Of a stretch of 64,000 nt of DNA, positions 24,284 to 35,679 are shown in pieces. The DNA lies in contig JAJXYF010000015.1 in the NCBI GenBank assembly GCA_021780755.1, positions 124,001 to 188,000 of the forward strand. The letters run 5' to 3'. This stretch comes from Deltaproteobacteria bacterium. Lineage in GTDB: Bacteria > Desulfobacterota > Binatia > Binatales > Binataceae. Each line of letters starts with the position of its first letter. Positions within the stretch are counted from its first letter, which is position 1. A model generated the notes under the pieces. That model was not told where the DNA came from and searched no databases. It worked only from the letters and a program-made list of their open reading frames with translations. A program made the translations under genes and the position numbers.

Positions 24284-25303
24284 GTGATCGTCGTAATGAA
24301 ATCGCATGCCTCGGAAGCCGATATCCAGGCCGTCATTCGCATGGTCGAGGATCTCGAATACAGCGCCCATGTGATCCGCGGCGTCGAGCGCACCGTGGTC
24401 GCATGCGTTGGCGAGGAGCGCGGCGAGGCGCATTCCTTGCAGCATCTCGAGTCGGTCTCCGGGGTCGAGCGGGTGATGCCGGTGCTGCGCTCGTTCAAGC
24501 TCGCCAGCCGCGAGGTTCGTCCCGAGGGCTCGCGCATCATAGTCGGCGGCGTCGAGATCGGCGGTCCGCGGATCACGGTGATCGCCGGTCCCTGCGCGGT
24601 CGAAAGCGATACACAAGTCAACGGCGCTGCCGACGGTGTAAAAAGCGCCGGCGCCCATCTGCTGCGCGGCGGCGCCTACAAGCCGCGCACCTCTCCCTAC
24701 ACCTTTCAGGGCATGGAGGACGAAGGCCTCGTTCTGCTCGAAAACGCCGGGCGCCGCGTCGGCCTGCCGGTCGTCACCGAAATCATGGACGCGCATGATA
24801 TCGAACTGGTCGCCGAGCACGCCGACATGCTGCAGGTCGGCGCGCGCAACGCCCAGAATTTCTCGCTGCTGCGCCGCCTTGGCAAGATCAAAAAGCCGGT
24901 GCTGCTGAAACGCGGCATGGCCACCAAGATCGAGGAATTCCTGATGGCCGCCGAATACATCCTGTCGGCCGGTAATCCCAACGTCGTGCTGTGCGAGCGC
25001 GGCATCCGCACCTTTGAAACCGCGACCCGCAACACGCTCGATTTGAACGCCGTGCCACTGCTCAAGGAGTGGACTCACCTACCCGTGCTCGTCGATCCCA
25101 GTCACGGCACCGGCGTATGGTCGCTGGTCACTCCGATGGCGTTGGCGTCGATCGCGGCCGGCGCCGACGGCCTGCTGATCGAAGTCCATCCCGACCCGCT
25201 CAAAGCGCTCTCCGACGGCCCTCAGCAGCTCAAGCCCAAACGCTTCGCCGCGTTGATGGCCGCGCTCAAGCCGGTCGCGCTCGCCGTCGGCCGCACCCTG
25301 TAG
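24284..25303 (+). CDS. aroF: 3-deoxy-7-phosphoheptulonate (DAHP) synthase, type I-beta
   Basis: This is a 339-residue protein that condenses phosphoenolpyruvate and erythrose 4-phosphate, the first step of the shikimate pathway. Residues 1-70 form the ferredoxin-like regulatory domain seen in Thermotoga-type enzymes (MIVVMKSH, VIRGVERTVVACVGEERG). The barrel carries VIAGPCAVES, RGGAYKPRTSPYTFQG, VGARNAQNFSLL, LLKRGM and VDPSHGTG. The start is GTG at 24284, supported by a GAGAGGG ribosome binding site and by alignment to the family N-terminus; an ATG at 24296 would cut the first strand. A TATACT box lies far upstream at about 24151, so a leader of about 130 bases is possible. Confidence 0.93.
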   Translation: MIVVMKSHASEADIQAVIRMVEDLEYSAHVIRGVERTVVACVGEERGEAHSLQHLESVSGVERVMPVLRSFKLASREVRPEGSRIIVGGVEIGGPRITVIAGPCAVESDTQVNGAADGVKSAGAHLLRGGAYKPRTSPYTFQGMEDEGLVLLENAGRRVGLPVVTEIMDAHDIELVAEHADMLQVGARNAQNFSLLRRLGKIKKPVLLKRGMATKIEEFLMAAEYILSAGNPNVVLCERGIRTFETATRNTLDLNAVPLLKEWTHLPVLVDPSHGTGVWSLVTPMALASIAAGADGLLIEVHPDPLKALSDGPQQLKPKRFAALMAALKPVALAVGRTL

Positions 25304-25320
25304 AAGGATAGGGGAGAGTT

Positions 25321-25386
25321 GTCACGGAACTCAAAACGGTTAGCTTTATGGAACCTCACCGAGGTTTCAGACTTCCCTTTTGAATG
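25321..25386 (-). repeat. Palindromic dispersed repeat, copy 7
   Basis: GGAACTCAAAACGGTTAGCT is followed by the core ATGGAACCTC-ACC-GAGGTTTCAG (25348-25370) and ACTTCCCTTT. The small-hairpin end is missing. It follows the DAHP synthase gene by 18 bases. Confidence 0.7.
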
Positions 25387-25475
25387 ACTTCCTCGGAAGG
25401 GACCGCGAAGGTCTATGCAATCGTTCGCGCTTGCCCTTCTCGCATGAGCGAGCCTACCCCCGAGCCTGGCGCGCA

Positions 25476-25523
25476 GTCCGAAAAGTCAAGTCAAGACTGT
25501 TGGGCTGCTCGTCAATCGGTGAA
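25476..25523 (+). repeat. AGGTCAAGACTGTTGGGCTG repeat, copy 3
   Basis: GTCCGAAAAGTCAAGTCAAG then ACTGTTGGGCTGCTCGTCAA and TCGGTGA. This is the longest clear copy, and its inverted partner at 12031-12076 matches over more than 40 bases with few differences. Confidence 0.7.
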
Positions 25524-25571
25524 AAACGCGATTCCCGCTCTCGTCCGTGATATTCTCCCTCCGTCATTACG

Positions 25572-26492
25572 GTGAGCTACAAGCCTAATAAACCGCCCGC
25601 GTTGAGGCCCGGCGATACCGTCGGCGTCGTCGCCACCTCGGCTGCGGTCGAACGGGAATTCCTCGAACGCGGCGTCGGCGTCCTCGCCTCGCTCGGCTTT
25701 CGCGTCAAGGTCTCCGCCCACGCGCTCGACCGCACCGGTATCTTCGCCGGTGCCGACCATGATCGCGCACGCGAACTCAACGCCTTCTTCGCCGACCCCG
25801 GCGTGAAGGCGATCTTCGGCGCTCGCGGCGGTTACGGATGCGGCCGGATGCTCCCGCTGATCGATTTCGCCGCCATCGCCCGCGCGCCCAAAATCTTCCT
25901 CGGCTTCTCCGATGCGACCTTCCTCCTCAATGCCCTCGTCGATCGCGCCGCGACGGTCGCTTTCCACGGTCCGATGGTCGCGATGGATTTCGCGGGCGGC
26001 CTCACCGCGCGCGCGCTCGACCACCTGACGCGCCTGCTCAGCGGCGAAGCCCTCCACTTCGAACTCGAGGCCCGCGAGGCGTTGCGGCCCGGCAGCGCCG
26101 AGGGCGAACTCGTCGGCGGTTGCCTCTCCGTGCTCGTCGCCACCCTCGCGACTCCGTTCGCCCCGCGCTTCGACGGGCGCATTCTGTTTTTGGAAGATAC
26201 CGGCGAAAAGGCCTATCGAATCGATCGGATGCTCGTACAGCTCAAGCAGGCGGGCGTCTTCGATCGCGTCGCCGGCATCGTCTTCGGCGCGATTCGTCCG
26301 GTCGAAGGCAGCGCGCAGGAACGCGTCCGCATCGCCGAGTTCGTCGCCGAGCAGACCGCCGGGCTGAGTTGTCCGGTGCTCTTTGGTATCGAGGCCGGGC
26401 ATGGCACCGAGAATCTGACGCTACCGCTCGGCCTGCGTGCTAAGATCGATACGCGCTGCCGCCTGATATTCTCCGAGCCGGCAGTCAGTTGA
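25572..26492 (+). CDS. ldcA: LD-carboxypeptidase (peptidase S66)
   Basis: This is a 306-residue cytosolic enzyme. It removes the terminal D-Ala from the peptidoglycan tetrapeptide L-Ala-D-Glu-mDap-D-Ala so the tripeptide can be recycled. The Ser-Glu-His triad is visible: Ser113 in LGFSDATF, Glu208 in LFLEDTGE and His277 in IEAGHGTEN. RGGYGCGRMLP is the typical substrate-binding segment. The start is GTG 25572; no good ribosome binding site is seen, but a TATTCT box lies 15 bases upstream, so the leader may be very short. The recycling ligase Mpl is encoded 4 kb downstream on the same strand. Confidence 0.93.
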   Translation: MSYKPNKPPALRPGDTVGVVATSAAVEREFLERGVGVLASLGFRVKVSAHALDRTGIFAGADHDRARELNAFFADPGVKAIFGARGGYGCGRMLPLIDFAAIARAPKIFLGFSDATFLLNALVDRAATVAFHGPMVAMDFAGGLTARALDHLTRLLSGEALHFELEAREALRPGSAEGELVGGCLSVLVATLATPFAPRFDGRILFLEDTGEKAYRIDRMLVQLKQAGVFDRVAGIVFGAIRPVEGSAQERVRIAEFVAEQTAGLSCPVLFGIEAGHGTENLTLPLGLRAKIDTRCRLIFSEPAVS

Positions 26493-26591
26493 CCTCGATG
26501 AACGTGTGCGTCAACCTGCGGCATCGCATGATGATTGCGAATCGATTGCGCCAAAGTGCATTCACGATGACCCGAAAGGAGTGGCAGCCGC

Positions 26592-27725
26592 TTGGGATGG
26601 CATGAGGTCGAAGCAGCCTTCGCGGAGGCCGTCGAAAAGGGCGCCATTCCCGGCGCCACGCTGGTCGTCCGCAGCGGCGCCGATATCGCCTACGAGGGCG
26701 CCTTCGGCTTTCGCTCGATTGTGCCCGAGCGCTCCCCGATGCGTCTCGAGACCGTCTTCGACCTCTCCTCGCTGACCAAGCCGCTCGCCACCACCGTCGC
26801 CGTCATGATGCTCACGCGCGACGCCAAGATGCGCCTCGACGATCGCCTCACCCGCTTCTTCCATAACTTTGGCGTGCACGGCAAAGGCCACGTCACCTTC
26901 CGCCATCTGCTCGCGCATAGCTCGGGGCTTGCCGCCTGGCGTCCCTTCTACCAGCAGATCGCTGAGGTCGAACGCGGCGGCAAGGTCAACTTCATGGCCA
27001 GCCGTGGCGCCAAGGAATTCGTTTACGAAGAAATCCATCGCGAAAAGCCCGAGGCCCCCACCGCCACCAAAACCATCTACTCCGACTTGAACTTCATGCT
27101 GCTGGGCGAGGCCGTCGAACAGGTCAGCGGCGTCGGCCTCAATCGCTTTTGCCGCGACAAGATTTTCCGCCCGCTCGAATTGCGTGCCACCGACTTCATC
27201 GATATCTCGCTCGTTCGCACCCGCCGCCTCGAGCCGGTCCCCGAAATGTTTGCGCCCACGGCAGTATGCCCGCTGCGCAAACGCCTGCTGGTCGGCGAGG
27301 TTGACGACGAAAACGCCTATGCGATGGGCGGCGTCTCCGGCCATGCCGGGCTCTTCGCCCCGGTCCGGGAAGTCGATCGCATCGCCGCCGAACTCCTCGC
27401 CTGCTACGCCGGCCGCTCCGACTTCATCCCGCAGAAAATCGTCCATCAGTTCTGGTCCCGCGACGGCGCCGTACGCGGCTCCACCTGGGCGCTCGGATGG
27501 GATTCGCCGTCGGCCGAGTACTCCAGCTCCGGCCATCGCTTTTCGCCCGCCGCCGTCGGCCATCTCGGCTTCACCGGCACCTCTATCTGGATCGAACCGT
27601 CGCGCGGCATCGCCATTTCACTGCTCACCAACCGCGTCCATCCGCGGCGTGACAATCAGGCGATCCGCGACTTCCGCCCCAAAATCCACGACCTCATCAT
27701 GGAGGCGCTCGGCGTCGCCGCCTGA
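26592..27725 (+). CDS. Serine hydrolase of the beta-lactamase / penicillin-binding fold
   Basis: This is a 377-residue protein. The active-site Ser60-Leu-Thr-Lys63 lies in DLSSLTKPLA, the Tyr motif is YSDLN (Tyr163), and the third motif is probably LGFTGTS near the C-terminus. There is no signal peptide, so it acts in the cytoplasm as an esterase, D-aminopeptidase or transpeptidase-like hydrolase, not as a periplasmic beta-lactamase. Its position right after ldcA suggests a role with peptidoglycan fragments, which is inference. The start is TTG 26592, supported by AAAGGAG nine bases upstream; the overlapping GTG and ATG codons are in another frame. Confidence 0.85.
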   Translation: MGWHEVEAAFAEAVEKGAIPGATLVVRSGADIAYEGAFGFRSIVPERSPMRLETVFDLSSLTKPLATTVAVMMLTRDAKMRLDDRLTRFFHNFGVHGKGHVTFRHLLAHSSGLAAWRPFYQQIAEVERGGKVNFMASRGAKEFVYEEIHREKPEAPTATKTIYSDLNFMLLGEAVEQVSGVGLNRFCRDKIFRPLELRATDFIDISLVRTRRLEPVPEMFAPTAVCPLRKRLLVGEVDDENAYAMGGVSGHAGLFAPVREVDRIAAELLACYAGRSDFIPQKIVHQFWSRDGAVRGSTWALGWDSPSAEYSSSGHRFSPAAVGHLGFTGTSIWIEPSRGIAISLLTNRVHPRRDNQAIRDFRPKIHDLIMEALGVAA

Positions 27726-27770
27726 CCGCCCGAGCAACGCGCGCGTCAATCGGTAAGAAAAATCAAACAA

Positions 27771-27834
27771 AAGGGAAGTCTGAAACCTCGTGAGGTTTCA
27801 GTCACCTGAAAAAAACTTTGCGCTCCTCAACAAG
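27771..27834 (+). repeat. Palindromic dispersed repeat, copy 8
   Basis: AAAGGGAAGT precedes a perfect core CTGAAACCTC-GT-GAGGTTTCAG (27780-27801), followed by AAAACTTTGCGCTCCTCAAC. The GGGCGAAGCCC end is missing. The sequence GCGTCAATCGGTAAGAAAAA just before it resembles the end of the AGGTC-type repeat. Confidence 0.8.
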
Positions 27835-27859
27835 GCTCCTCTAACTTCTTCTAATCGGC

Positions 27860-30385
<2,526 letters not shown>

Positions 30386-30457
30386 GCGCGGTTAGCTCGC
30401 TGGCTGGTTCGCGTGATGATCGTGGATGAAGCGGCCGAGGCTGTGAGGTGGTAGTCG

Positions 30458-31936
30458 ATGTCATCCGTTCGCGCTGATGAGGTAATTCGCGAAGTCTCCG
30501 CCGAATCCAGCGCACGCCTGGCGCGCGTGCCCGCCGCCATCCGCCACATCCATCTGATCGGCGTCGCCGGCTCCGCGATGGCTGCGCTCGCCGGGATGCT
30601 CTCGATGCGCGGCTTTCGCGTCACCGGTTCCGACAACCAGCTCTACGAGCCGACCGCTTCGCTGCTCAAGGGCCTTGCCATCGAAGTGCGTACCGCGTAC
30701 GACGCGTCCAATCTCACGCCACCGCCCGACCTGGTGGTCGTCGGCAACGTCGTTCCCCGCGCAAATCCCGAGGCGCAGGCGCTGCTCGCCTCGTCCATCC
30801 CGTACCTCTCGATGCCCGAGGCGCTATGGCATCTGTTCCTGCGCGATCGCCGCGTCCTGATGGTCACCGGTACGCATGGCAAAACAACTTCCACCGCGAT
30901 GATGGCGCACGTGCTCACCGCCGCCGGCCGCGACCCCTCGATGCTGGTCGGCGGCGTCGCCCGCGACTTCGCCACCAATTACCGGCTCGGCGCGGGCCCC
31001 GACTTCGTCATCGAGGGCGACGAATACGACACTGCTTTTTTCGACAAGGGGCCCAAGTTTCTGCACTACCGCGCGCATGGCGCGATCATCACCGCGGTCG
31101 AATTTGACCACGCCGACATCTATCGCGATCTCGATCACGTGAAATCGTCCTTCCGCGCGCTGGTCGCGCAAATGGACGAATCGCGGGTGCTCACGGTCTG
31201 CGCCGATTTCCCCGCCGCCCTCGAGGTCAGCGCCGGCGCGCGCGCGCGCCGCGTGACCTTCGGGCTGCGCGCCGGCGAGTTCCGCGCGACCGATATCGCC
31301 ATCGGCCCTGCCGGCGCGCGTTTTTCCATCACGCGCGACGGCCAGACCGTCGCGCGCGATCTCGAATTGCCCATCGGCGGACGCATGAATGTCGCCAATG
31401 CCCTCGGGGTCTGGCTCCTGCTGCGCGAATTCGGCCTTGCCGAGCCCGAACTCGCGCGCGGTTTGCGCACCTTCGGTGGCGTCAAACGCCGCCAGGAGAT
31501 CGTTGGCGACGCGCACGGCATCGTCGTCATCGACGACTTCGCGCATCACCCCACCGCGATTGGCGTCACGCTCGAGGCGATCGCCGAGCGTTACGCCGGC
31601 CGCCGCCTGCTCGCCGCGTTCGAGCCGCGCTCGAACACCGCGCGCCGCGGCGTCTTCCAGGACGGCTTCGCCCGCGCCTTCGATCGCGCCGCCCGCGTCT
31701 ATCTCGGCGCGGTCTATTTCAAGGAAAACGATCCGATTCCCGCCGGCGCGCGCCTCGATACCGACGCGCTCGCCCGCGCGATCGGCTTGCGCGGCCCGGT
31801 CGCCGCGGCCTTTCCGTCCACCGATGCCATCCTCGACGCGATCGTCGCCGACGCCCGCCCCGGCGATGTCATTGTCTGCATGTCCAACGGCCCGTTTGAC
31901 GGACTGCCGCAACGCGTCGTCGCCGCGCTCCGCTGA
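30458..31936 (+). CDS. mpl: UDP-N-acetylmuramate:L-Ala-gamma-D-Glu-mDap ligase
   Basis: This is a 492-residue Mur-ligase-family enzyme that attaches the recycled murein tripeptide directly to UDP-MurNAc, bypassing MurC-E. Features are HLIGVAGSAMAALAGML (N-terminal UDP-binding domain), the P-loop VTGTHGKTTSTAM, and the Mpl-specific IEGDEYDTAFFDKGPKFLHY and AFEPRSNTARRGVF, which distinguish it from MurC. GAGGTGG precedes ATG 30458. With ldcA upstream it gives two steps of one recycling route; AmpG, NagZ and AmpD are not visible here. Confidence 0.93.
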   Translation: MSSVRADEVIREVSAESSARLARVPAAIRHIHLIGVAGSAMAALAGMLSMRGFRVTGSDNQLYEPTASLLKGLAIEVRTAYDASNLTPPPDLVVVGNVVPRANPEAQALLASSIPYLSMPEALWHLFLRDRRVLMVTGTHGKTTSTAMMAHVLTAAGRDPSMLVGGVARDFATNYRLGAGPDFVIEGDEYDTAFFDKGPKFLHYRAHGAIITAVEFDHADIYRDLDHVKSSFRALVAQMDESRVLTVCADFPAALEVSAGARARRVTFGLRAGEFRATDIAIGPAGARFSITRDGQTVARDLELPIGGRMNVANALGVWLLLREFGLAEPELARGLRTFGGVKRRQEIVGDAHGIVVIDDFAHHPTAIGVTLEAIAERYAGRRLLAAFEPRSNTARRGVFQDGFARAFDRAARVYLGAVYFKENDPIPAGARLDTDALARAIGLRGPVAAAFPSTDAILDAIVADARPGDVIVCMSNGPFDGLPQRVVAALR

Positions 31937-31953
31937 AGTGGAGAGTCCGCTCC

Positions 31954-31980
31954 GTCATCCTGAACGAAGTGAAGGATCGC
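31954..31980. repeat. GTCATCCTGAACGAAGTGAAGGATC repeat overlapping a gene end
   Basis: GTCATCCTGAACGAAGTGAA and GGATCGC belong to the widespread GTCATTCTGAGC-like repeat class. On the minus strand it supplies the last codons and stop of the HAD phosphatase gene (DPSLRSG-stop). Confidence 0.6.
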
Positions 31981-32674
31981 GCGGGGTCATCGCGAGGCGT
32001 CGCAGCACGTCGTCGAGGTCGGTCTCGCCGATCGTCGGGCGGATGATGTCGGCCGCGCGCAACTCGCCCTCCGTGGTCGTCTGGCACAGCGCCAGCACCC
32101 GCATGCCCGCGCGCCGCGCCGCCTCCACGCCCGCCGCCGTGTCCTCGACCGCCAGACATTCGCCGGCGACGATCCCCGGATGCGGCCGCAGAATAAATCC
32201 CAGCCGCCCGAGCGCCGTCAGAAATCCGTCGGGCTCCGGCTTGCCGCGCGCGGTGTCCTCCGCCGCGATTATATCGACGAACAGTTCGCGCACGCTGGCA
32301 CGGCGCAAAATCGCTTCGGCCTCCGCGTGCAGCGTGCCGGTTACCACGATCAGCGGAAAGCGCTCGGCGCATCGTCGCACGAACGCGTCCGCCCCCGGAT
32401 AGAACACGTCGCGGTTCGCGATCATCGCGCCATAAACGACCGCCTTGCGCGCGATCAAATCCGCCACGCGCGCCTCGTCGGCGTCCTGACCGTGCTCGCG
32501 CAGCAGCGTCGCGAAGCAATCGTGATCGTTCAGCCCGATCAGCCGCGTGAAATATTCCTCGTGCGGAATTTCGATTCCCGCCGGACGCATCACTTCGGCG
32601 AACGCCTCGTAATGCAGCGGTTCGGTGTCCGACAGCGTGCCGTCCAAATCAAATGCGATCGCGCGAATCGTCAT
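31955..32674 (-). CDS. HAD-family phosphatase (beta-phosphoglucomutase-like)
   Basis: This is a 239-residue protein. Motif I is AFDLDGTLSDTEPLHY, with both nucleophile Asp residues. Motif II is in VVTGTLHAE, motif III is the Lys of GKPEPDGF, and motif IV is AVEDTAAGVEAA. The cap domain sits between motifs I and II, as in phosphoglycolate phosphatase and beta-phosphoglucomutase. The substrate cannot be predicted. I chose ATG 32674 (MTIRAIAFDLDG); the longer frame adds an unsupported leader. The final nine or so residues come from an intergenic repeat. Confidence 0.87.
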   Translation of the reverse strand: MTIRAIAFDLDGTLSDTEPLHYEAFAEVMRPAGIEIPHEEYFTRLIGLNDHDCFATLLREHGQDADEARVADLIARKAVVYGAMIANRDVFYPGADAFVRRCAERFPLIVVTGTLHAEAEAILRRASVRELFVDIIAAEDTARGKPEPDGFLTALGRLGFILRPHPGIVAGECLAVEDTAAGVEAARRAGMRVLALCQTTTEGELRAADIIRPTIGETDLDDVLRRLAMTPRDPSLRSG

Positions 32675-32757
32675 GGCGAATGGCAGTCTGCCCGCTCCGG
32701 CCGCGCAATGAAACCACCGCGCGTTGCGCACCCCTTCGGCATCTAACCCGCCCGCGC

Positions 32758-33954
32758 TCACGCATAGCGCGTCATGATCGGGATAATTTCGTGCTGCGCC
32801 GGCGCCGCGCTGACTTCCGCGCGCCCGTCCTCGATCGTCATGTCAAGTTCGCTGCGCACCCCAAATTTCCCCGGCAGATAAATCCCGGGTTCGACCGAAA
32901 AGCAGGTGCGCTCGATCAGCATCCGATGGTCGCGGGTCTCCAGCGAATCCAGGTTGCAGCCGGTGCCATGTACTTCGCGGCCAATCGAATGGCCCGTGCG
33001 ATGCACGAACTCGTCGCCGAAGCCCGCCGCCTCGATCACCATCCGCGCCGCCCGGTCGGCCTCCTCACCGCTCACCGGCCGCCCCGCGCTGACCCGGCTC
33101 TGGATCAACGCCACCGCCGCGTCGCGCGCCTCCGCCACGATCCGGAAGACCGTCGCCTGCGCCTCCGGCACGTTCTCGCCGACGAAGCCCATCCACGTCA
33201 GATCGCCGTAAATCGAATCGGCGTCGCACTCCTTCGCGAACAGATCGATCAGCACCAGGTCGCCGTGGCGAATCGGCGTGTCCTTCTCCTCGAGCGGGCT
33301 GAAATGCGGATTGGCCGCGTTGGCGTTTACCGCCACGATCGGCGCCTCGTCGGTATGCAGATTGTGCGCGGCGATCCGCCCCAGTACGAAATTTTGCATA
33401 GTGAACTCGGTGCACGGCAGATGCCCGCGGACGCGCCGCGAAATCTCGGCGAAGCTCTGGTTTACGATATCGCGCAGCGCCGCCGCCGCCCGCCGGTGGC
33501 CCGCGATCTGCGCCGGTGTCAGCACCGCCTCGAAGCGTTGGATCAGGTCGGCCGCCGTGACCACCTCGACTCCCATCGAGCGCACCAGCTCGACCGTGCC
33601 CGCATCCACCCGCGAGACGTACGGAATCGCGCATTCGGGCGAATAGTTCATCGCGATCACCTGCCGCCCTCGCAGCAGTCCGGCCAGCGCCGCGCTCATC
33701 TCGCGCTCCGAGCGGTAAACGATCCGCTGCGTCCCCGCCAGCGCATCGAGCCGATGGGCCTCCACCGCCGACACGATCGCGCACGGCTCGCCCTCGGCCG
33801 GAATAAAGTAAAACCAGCGCCGCGAGGTGATTCCCTTTGCGGGAATTCCCAGGATTCGATACGCCAGCGGATCGCTCATCCGAAAATCGTAAAACAGCCA
33901 GCCGTCGAGCGACGCCTCCGCCAGGGCCGTCGAAATTTCCGCGATTCGTGACAT
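32758..33954 (-). CDS. M24 family metallopeptidase (Xaa-Pro aminopeptidase-like)
   Basis: This is a 398-residue pita-bread-fold protein. The N-terminal creatinase-like domain spans residues 1-150. The catalytic domain has metal ligands visible in VLIDLFAKECDADSIYGDLT, HRTGHSIGREVHGTG and FSVEPGIYLPGKFGVRSELD. Family members cleave Xaa-Pro peptides, though some are creatinases or have lost activity; the first conserved Asp region here (DLFAK) is slightly atypical. CAGGAGG gives a good ribosome binding site before ATG 33954. It lies 36 bases downstream of the PPOX gene and is probably co-transcribed with it. Confidence 0.87.
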   Translation of the reverse strand: MSRIAEISTALAEASLDGWLFYDFRMSDPLAYRILGIPAKGITSRRWFYFIPAEGEPCAIVSAVEAHRLDALAGTQRIVYRSEREMSAALAGLLRGRQVIAMNYSPECAIPYVSRVDAGTVELVRSMGVEVVTAADLIQRFEAVLTPAQIAGHRRAAAALRDIVNQSFAEISRRVRGHLPCTEFTMQNFVLGRIAAHNLHTDEAPIVAVNANAANPHFSPLEEKDTPIRHGDLVLIDLFAKECDADSIYGDLTWMGFVGENVPEAQATVFRIVAEARDAAVALIQSRVSAGRPVSGEEADRAARMVIEAAGFGDEFVHRTGHSIGREVHGTGCNLDSLETRDHRMLIERTCFSVEPGIYLPGKFGVRSELDMTIEDGRAEVSAAPAQHEIIPIMTRYA

Positions 33955-33990
33955 CCGCGCCTCCTGCGTGCGCCGCGCTCCGGTGCGGGA

Positions 33991-34467
33991 TCAGCCCTCC
34001 GCCGCCACCGGCTTGAACCGCTCTCCCCACACGTGCAAGCGTTGCGCGTCGATTCGGACCATCGGGTTTTTGTCGAAGCCCAGCGCCATCGTCCGATACT
34101 GCGGATATTTGTCGCGCAGATTGCGCAGCGCCAGCATGTACTCGTTGGCGTCTTCCACTATATGCGCGGTGCCGTGCACCAAGACGTAGGCCAGGTACGA
34201 CCATTCCTCTTCGTAATGGTCCACGATCAATGCCACCTGCGGATTTTCCGCGAGATTGCGCATCCGTTTGAGGCCCGTCCCCGTCATCCGCTTGGGCTTC
34301 AGGTCGATCACGAAATAAAAGTGCGACGCGTCGTCGTACCAGAAGCATAGCGGCACGTTGTGCGGCATGCCGCCGGCGTCGGCGGTCGCCAGATGGGCCA
34401 CGCGCGCCAGCTTCAGGAATTCGCGCACCCGTTCGTCGTGCAAAGGTTTCAATGACGTTTCAACCAT
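33991..34467 (-). CDS. PPOX-class (split-barrel) flavin/F420-binding protein
   Basis: This is a 158-residue split-barrel protein (LARVAHLATADAGGMPHNVPL, then FVIDLKPKRM, MRNLAENPQVALIVDHY and YVLVHGTAHIV). It matches the pyridoxamine 5'-phosphate oxidase-like group of probable F420-dependent enzymes (Rv0121/TIGR03668 type). These reduce or oxidise unidentified substrates with FMN or F420. I chose ATG 34467, with GGGGTG six bases upstream; a GTG at 34488 lacks one. Together with the LLM protein at 8.4 kb it hints at F420 use in this organism, which is not proof. Confidence 0.75.
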   Translation of the reverse strand: MVETSLKPLHDERVREFLKLARVAHLATADAGGMPHNVPLCFWYDDASHFYFVIDLKPKRMTGTGLKRMRNLAENPQVALIVDHYEEEWSYLAYVLVHGTAHIVEDANEYMLALRNLRDKYPQYRTMALGFDKNPMVRIDAQRLHVWGERFKPVAAEG

Positions 34468-34575
34468 CGCGACACCCCGGCCCGCCACGGTTCACGCGCG
34501 CCGACCCGACCTGTAAAGGATGTCGCGCGGCGGCCGATCACTCAAGTACCGGCCCAGTGCGTAATTGACTGGCCT

Positions 34576-35679
34576 CTAGCGCTCTTCGCCGAACAGGAAG
34601 ATCGACAACGCCAACATCACGAAGATTGCGTTCGGCGTCCACGCCGCGACCGCCGCCGGTATAATCCCCGACCGTCCCAGCGACGACGTGAGCCCGAACG
34701 CGAGCCAGTAGCCGAAGCCAATTCCGATCGCGAGCCCGAAGCTTCGCCCAAGGCTCAGGCTGCGCGGCATCGGGTCGAGACTGAGCGCCATTCCGAGCGC
34801 GACCATGATCAGGCACGACAGCGGCATCGCGTACTTCAAATCGCGGTCCACTATATAGCCGCCGGGGTCGAGCCCCTTGTCGCGCAGGTCCTCGATATAA
34901 TGGTCGAGGTCCCACAGGCTGAATTCCTCGGGATCGAGCAGCACCAGGTTCAGATCGGCCGGCTTGATCGATTGGCCCAGCACCAACTCCGTCGTCGGCG
35001 TCTCGACCGTGCCGTTTTTATCCAGCCGGTACTGTCGCGGATGGATCGGGATCCACCCGCTGCCGTTCCAATGGGCGGTGTCGGCGTACACGATATCGCG
35101 CAGCGCGTAGTCCGGCCCCAGGGTGTACATGGTCACGCCGTGCAGGGTCTGCGCCGCCGCGTCGTAGCGGTCCGCCGACAGGAAGCCGTTGCGCATCCGT
35201 ACCCACGTCCGCTGCGCGAAGAAGACGCCGCGAATCTGGCGCTTCTTTAATTCGACTTCGTACAGGTAGCGCGCCTGGCGCGTGGACAACGGCACCACCG
35301 TTTCGCTCAGCGCGAAGTTGAACAGCGAGATCCCGATCGCGACCGCCAGTACCGGCACCGCCATCTCGAGTCGGCTGATCCCTAATTGCTGACAGGCCAG
35401 GACCTCGCCCGATCGATTCAACAGCGCGAAGCCGAGCAGGACGCCGGCCAGACACGCCACCGGCAGCAGTTGCGAGACGATCAAGGGGATTTTGAGCGCG
35501 AAGTATTCGAGCCCGAGCAGCCCGAAGCCGCCATAATGAATCAGGTCGCTGAAGCGATCGAAGACGTCGCCGAGCAGATAGGCGACCGTGAAGGCGCCGA
35601 GGCAGATCAAAAATGGTCCGAAGAATTGGCCCGCGAGAAAACGGTCCATCGTCGGCGACAGCCGCGGTCGTCCCTTCAT
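34576..35679 (-). CDS. lptG: LPS export permease LptG
   Basis: This is a 367-residue inner-membrane protein of the YjgP/YjgQ family. It forms with LptF the channel of the LptB2FG ABC transporter that extracts lipopolysaccharide. Three N-terminal and three C-terminal membrane helices flank a periplasmic beta-jellyroll. The N-terminus MDRFLAGQFFGPFL and GEVLACQQLGISRLEM match the family. ATG 35679 overlaps the lptF stop as ATGA and has GGAGG upstream. It is the second gene of the pair, so LptG by position. The lptB and lptC genes are elsewhere. Confidence 0.88.
   Translation of the reverse strand: MKGRPRLSPTMDRFLAGQFFGPFLICLGAFTVAYLLGDVFDRFSDLIHYGGFGLLGLEYFALKIPLIVSQLLPVACLAGVLLGFALLNRSGEVLACQQLGISRLEMAVPVLAVAIGISLFNFALSETVVPLSTRQARYLYEVELKKRQIRGVFFAQRTWVRMRNGFLSADRYDAAAQTLHGVTMYTLGPDYALRDIVYADTAHWNGSGWIPIHPRQYRLDKNGTVETPTTELVLGQSIKPADLNLVLLDPEEFSLWDLDHYIEDLRDKGLDPGGYIVDRDLKYAMPLSCLIMVALGMALSLDPMPRSLSLGRSFGLAIGIGFGYWLAFGLTSSLGRSGIIPAAVAAWTPNAIFVMLALSIFLFGEER

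Noticed and set aside
25384-25575. 63-codon frame before ldcA
   Set aside because: It runs through the AGGTCAAGACTGTTGGGCTG repeat and overlaps the ldcA start out of frame.
26592-27725. Serine hydrolase as an antibiotic-resistance beta-lactamase
   Set aside because: No signal peptide, and the context with ldcA and mpl fits peptidoglycan recycling better. The fold alone does not support resistance.
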